A DNA stretch of 64,000 nucleotides, taken from NCBI RefSeq assembly GCF_011075055.1, contig NC_058137.1, forward strand, positions 14,431,463-14,495,462, given 5' to 3'. This DNA is from Mangifera indica (lineage: Eukaryota > Streptophyta > Magnoliopsida > Sapindales > Anacardiaceae). This document shows positions 59,851-64,000 of the stretch, piece by piece (the first letter of the stretch is position 1; every line of letters begins with the position of its first letter). Under the pieces are notes generated by a model. That model searched no databases, was not told the DNA's origin, and saw only the letters and a list, made by a program, of their open reading frames with translations. A program made the position numbers and the translations under genes.

Positions 59851-61198
59851 AGTAGTATTAGAGCCACCGTTTAGGCTGATTTTCATGAAATATATCTACA
59901 AATTTTGATTATATTTATATGTCACTGCATGTAACTGATAAATAATCAAAACCCTAAAATTGGTAAAATTGATTTGTAATCTTGTTGCCGTACGATTTAT
60001 TAAATTTGAGAACAACGCAAAGATGTGTTAAATTTATTGAATGATTATTCCTAAAATTTTATTGAGTTTAATTAAATTCAAGGTTGATAGCGAGTTTGCC
60101 ATATAAGCGTGGTTTACATGCCACCATTGCTTACACATTGATTAGCTTGCCTTTGCATGACAACTTCTAGATTTCATATCACTAGAAAGTCAAAAAGTGA
60201 AGGTTGGAAACCCTACCCTGCAGGGTTAGCATGAAAACTAAACAGGGTAGTTTCGTGCATGGCAAGGCTGCTCCATTCTATAACATGTGCCTAGACAAAA
60301 ACTATCTTACAAGTAAGCACAGGTGGTAGCCTGAGCTTCGACCATTGGGATATGGTAGGGAAACCTCTACCTTGTCCTATTCCTGAGGTACAAGTTGGTA
60401 CATCCTTAGATGGCACTAGCTTGGGCAGTTTTGTCTAGGCTATGCATTGCCACTGGTGCACTTGAAGACAAAATATTCACCAAGGTTAACTAGTCAAAGT
60501 TTTCTTGGCTTAAGAGGTTTGACATTAGTTATCACTGTGTATTAACACATTTTAATTTTACGTTGTTGGATGGATGTGAATGGTTATATTTTTCCGAATA
60601 TCACCTAACATATGACATAAAATCCGATAAGTCCAATTAATTAAAAACCCTCAATTCAAATATTAAATTTAAAATTAAATTAGTGTCTTCAATATGAGGC
60701 CTTAATTAAGTCTCTATTCATTAAAACCTTGCTCATTAAAGCGAAAAGTACACTTCTACCAAGTGGAAAATTAGGAGATGTTCATATTGGGATCGACTTA
60801 ACTAGTATACTTTGCTTGTTCACTAAAATAAAGATGATGTATATTAGAGGCATGAGTAGGGAATAAATTTGTCAATGCAAGGTAATATGTATTATTTACT
60901 CTACTAATAACGAAAGTCACATTTGAGGCAGTATGATTTATTGGGCCAAAACCTAATTTGAGATCATAAGCTTTTGGTGATTAATTTAAAATTTACCTAT
61001 TTGATTATTCAAACTTGTTCATAAAAAAAAATAGGAGAATTAATGCGATAGGGTCTCAATCCATTAGAAAGTTTATTAGAACTTTACGAGTACAATAGTG
61101 AAGGTTATTGGTTGAGGAAAATAGTTGGAGCATTTTAATTAGTTAAATCCATAATTAAAATAAATATTAATTATGAATAGAATTACTAATTATCTTTA
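59851..61198 (+). other. family B primer binding site and leader
   Basis: AGTAGTATTAGAGCCACC (59851-59868) is a near-canonical primer binding site. The leader holds the subtype-2 part (59870-60480) and then one copy of the unit duplicated in E5 (about 60630-61150). It stops close to where gag would start; hAT-derived sequence follows. Confidence 0.75.
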
Positions 61199-61215
61199 TA
61201 TGTAGTTGTTCCTGA

Positions 61216-62992
61216 CAAGGTTTGAAAAGCTGAACCAGACTGGTCGATTCAACCGACTGGACCATGAATCGGTTACTCTAACGATTTTTTAACAGGGAAA
61301 AACCGTTTATTTTAAATTTTTGAATTGAACCGCGGTTGGACCAATGGTTCATTGGGGGTTCGTAGTCAATCTGGTTCACAATTGTAAAAAGGCCCAATAT
61401 AAAATTTAATTCAAATTACCTTTAGACCAAGATTTTCATTGGACTAAGGAAAAAAGCCTACATACAGAGTCAGTGTTTTATTTACGTGTACACCATATGC
61501 ATTCAACAAAAAAGCGTTGTCACCGGCGTTGCTTTAATCTAGACCTGCGTTGCCATCGACGTTATTGCTTTAGTCCTACGTTGCCATCGACGTCATTGCT
61601 TAAGTCTTACGTTGCCGTCAACTTCGTTGCTCCAGTTGTGGGTTACTGTTGACATCTTTACTCTAGTTTTTCTTTATAGTCGTGAGATCTTCTACGTTGC
61701 CACCAACAACATTGGTTTAGTCTTGTGTTTGACTAACTCTTATGATGCAATTGCAAGCTTGAAAGTTGAAACCATGGAGGAACCATGGTTCAGTCAAACG
61801 AGTTGCTATTTGAAAACTATTAATTAATGGGCGTTTTGGTAGTAGGTATAGATGGAGATGGGGAAGTGGAAACATGTACTTGAGAAACAAGCGAGCTGCG
61901 AGAGCGAGAGGCTTATTGTAATGGACATTTCTTAGGAAGCTACCCTCTGATAGAGAACAAATCACCCACGTAACCAAACCCACTTGACATATTAACATAA
62001 CCCATTGTGACTCTTTTGCCTATATATACCTTCTTTACATTTCTCATCTTTATCAAAGCCAATCTTTCATAGCTCATTCTATTTCTTTATACTGTTTATC
62101 TCTGTCTTTCTGTCCTACCATTTTTGTTGTTAAAAGTCTATTTAATTTTACATGATATTAGCTTGCTCTTGGTTTCCTAAAAAAAAAAAAAAAACATGTT
62201 GCTAAACAGAAGTGGGAACATGGGTGTTCAAATTCAAAGTATTTGTCTGTATTCGTCTTGAATTTAAATGATGAGAAGAGAGAAAGATCTCTTAGAAATG
62301 ACTTTAAGTTCCCATAAATCAAAATTTTTGCTTCTTGGGAACCAAATCGAATTTAAAAAAACAATGAGACTAAATTTGGTTGGCAAAATGATAGACTACA
62401 AGTCATCTGGTTATAAATTCCTAATGTTATTGGTCTTTTTCCTTATTTTTTTTGACAAATGTACAATGCTAGTGATCATATTCAAGTATGCGATTGTCTT
62501 TCATATTGCATACCTTTTTGCAGGATTATAATTTTAATTGTAATTGTAAACTTTATGTTTTGATTTAAATATGAATATATATATATATTAATTGATATTA
62601 TGATTTTATTGTTATGCAACAGATAGATAAAGTGGAAGTATGTTGGTTGGTTGATTTTATATTTTATTTAATGCATATATTAGATTTTGATTTGTTTGAG
62701 TGTTCAATAATTAATAGTGCATATGTTTGTAGAATTGGATTTATTTAATGCATATGTTTTGTTTTGATGCAAAGTTAGTTGTTATTACTTATTAGATTTA
62801 TATTCAATAATGCATATATTTTGTTAATTGTGAAAACTGAAAAACATGCACAGTATAAAATTTACTATGTAAAACACATGTAATTAATACCAGACATAAT
62901 ATTTTTAGGTTTTTATGTAAAACTATAATTCTGGTCCAACTGAAACCAGTACTTAAAATGGTTTTTATGTCAGTTCGGTTTTAAATACCTTG
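61216..62992. mobile_element. non-autonomous hAT-type transposon
   Basis: The 1777-bp element starts CAAGGTTTGAAAAGCTGAAC, and its right end read on the minus strand is CAAGGTATTTAAAACCGAAC. These are terminal inverted repeats of about 20 bp. Flanking 8-mers GTTCCTGA (61208-61215) and GTTTCTGA (62993-63000) differ at one base; 8 bp is the hAT duplication length. Subterminal CGGTT/AACCG motifs (61240-61370 and 62930-62975) are typical of hAT ends. Inside are a GTTGCC-rich minisatellite and a TATATATACC stretch near 62022 in promoter-like sequence, but no transposase frame. Confidence 0.82.
61510..61720 (+). repeat. minisatellite in the hAT element
   Basis: Degenerate units of about 30-35 bp share CGTTGCCATCGACGT and ATTGCTTTAGTC blocks, about five to six units. 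The array has more GC and CpG than the surrounding DNA. Frames that cross it on either strand are treated as spurious. Confidence 0.7.
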
Positions 62993-63298
62993 GTTTCTGA
63001 TCAACCTTTTAGTTATGTAAAAGATGAAATTTTAGAATGGATATTGCAAAATAATGTTCAATTGACATTTAGAAGAATTTCTAAGTCAACTCTTAGGTCA
63101 GACATATTGAGAAAAATGTAAGACTACATGGCTAGGTATGTAGTTGTTTCTGATCAACCTTTTAATTATGCAGAAGATGAAATTTTAGAATGGTTGATGC
63201 AAAATAATGTTCAGTCGGCATTTAGAAGAATTTCTAGGTTAACTCTTAGGTAAGACATATTGAGAAATTATGAATTAATGAAATTAAAAATTATTAGA
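62993..63298 (+). repeat. 153-bp tandem duplication in the hAT transposase
   Basis: The unit starting GTTTCTGATCAACC at 62993 recurs at 63146. The length is 51 codons exactly, so the duplication is in frame. The two units differ by scattered substitutions. Confidence 0.85.
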
Positions 63299-64000
63299 GA
63301 ATTAAGTCATTTTAATGTTGTTATTTCAATAACTTTTAATTTATGGACTGCTACAAATCAACATATAGGGTATTTTTGTGCAACTACCTATTATATTAAT
63401 TTTAATTAATAGTTATGCAAAAACATTATTGCATTTGAAAATTTAGAATATCCACATTGTGGTCTTATAATTTATCATGCAGTAACAAATATTTTTTAGA
63501 AATATAAAATTAATAATTCTATTTTTTAATTACTTTTGATAATGCCAAAACTAATGATAAAGTTATTGAATATATGTATAATCATTTATCTCTTCTATTT
63601 AATAGAAAATGATTTCATATTAGCTATGCATGCCATATTATTAATTTAATAGCTCAAGAAAGCTTGAGCTTGACTTAAAAGCATTTAGAAGTAATTAGAC
63701 ATGTCATTGCATATATTTCATCATCCCCATAACGGGTATAAGCATATCATCTATTATATAAATCAATGGGGTTGAGAAGAAAAAAATTAAAAATAGATGG
63801 AATTCAACAAACCTCATGTTGAAAGCGTACGAAGAGTATGAAGATCTTATAATATGATACTTCAATACCAAACCAAAAGATTCGATAGATCCTTTCTTTT
63901 TTACAGATCTAGATTGAGAGATAGCTATGACTCTAATGAACATGTTAAAGTCATTGAAGACAGTCACAAATCATTGCTCAAGTGTATATTATCGAACAAC
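62993..64000 (+). pseudogene. hAT transposase pseudogene, 5' and 3' incomplete
   Basis: The plus strand translates in changing frames to a hAT (Ac/RICESLEEPER-type) transposase. SDQPFSYVKDEILEW appears twice (153-bp tandem duplication, 62993-63298). Next is ISITFNLWTATNQHIGYFCA, where the first catalytic Asp of the DLW box is Asn. Then FENLEYPHCG, ITFDNAKTNDKVI with the second Asp region, FHISYACHIINLIAQESLSL (the hAT cysteine-histidine motif), and near 63795-63850 the RWNSTNLMLKAYEEYEDLI signature. The sequence continues off the window. Stops and shifts (for example TGA after FNRK) make it a pseudogene. The BED zinc finger that normally starts the protein is absent on the left. Confidence 0.88.

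Noticed and set aside
59848..59870. tRNA gene remnant at TATTAGAGCC-like motifs (also 11749, 46774, 14095)
   Set aside because: Only the 3'-terminal complement of tRNA-Met is present, next to LTR edges; these are primer binding sites.
61612..61998. Frames in a more GC-rich patch as a possible host gene
   Set aside because: They cross a minisatellite within a hAT element, overlap on opposite strands and show no domain.

Overview
The window is nuclear DNA of a seed plant, most likely a eudicot. It is AT-rich and almost entirely built of decayed, nested transposable elements. No host protein gene, rRNA or tRNA gene could be supported. The longest open frames are only about 100-137 codons, and the meaningful ones are pieces of Ty1/copia Gag, integrase (INT), reverse transcriptase (RT) or RNase H (RH). 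The copia order gag-INT-RT-RH, tRNA-Met-like primer binding sites and purine tracts ending in GGGAG fix the class. Such a landscape is typical of plant pericentromeric or other gene-poor heterochromatin (inference).

Two copia families dominate. Family A has an LTR of about 1.5-1.7 kb starting TGTTAGTGTATGCCC. Family B has an LTR of about 1.75 kb starting TGTTAGGRTAGGTGCC and ending CCCTACA, with a long leader. E1 (A, minus, 1-7643) has both LTRs and gag to RH. Then come a B LTR piece and an antisense INT piece (7644-8918), a B LTR carrying a foldback DNA transposon (8919-11748), leader and LTR scraps (11749-13310), a minus B leader and LTR (13311-15929), and a plus pol remnant E3 (15930-18650). 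E2 (A, minus, 18660-21762) is cut by a TGTAACAC-type LTR, itself cut by the 3' LTR (22194-24741, with a second foldback element) of the minus B element E4. The pol of E4 (24742-27749) and gag of E4 (35496-36440) are separated by a complete plus B element, E5 (27750-35495).

From 36441 to 39850 lies mostly unassigned DNA holding a solo LTR of a third family (37402-39660, target duplication GGTTT), which carries a third foldback element. E6 (B, minus, 39851-47233) is split by a second TGTAACAC solo LTR. E7 (B, plus, 47234-51537) has pol and a 3' LTR. A gag scrap is followed by an internally deleted plus A element (51756-54750), a facing minus A LTR (54872-56378), a plus A pol piece E8 (56379-57868), a third TGTAACAC element, and a B LTR end with leader (59681-61198). 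The right end is a hAT layer: a non-autonomous hAT element (61216-62992, 8-bp target duplication) sits in a broken hAT transposase gene (62993-64000) that runs off the window.

Nothing here acts as a pathway; the elements are related by nesting. Target-site duplications and interrupted frames give much of the insertion order. The most useful findings are a three-copy foldback DNA transposon family with 9-bp target duplications, a nearly identical 477-bp tandem duplication inside an otherwise old element, two B LTRs at the same nucleotide of different pol copies, and a 1.5-kb inverted LTR pair with a spacer of roughly 120 bp.
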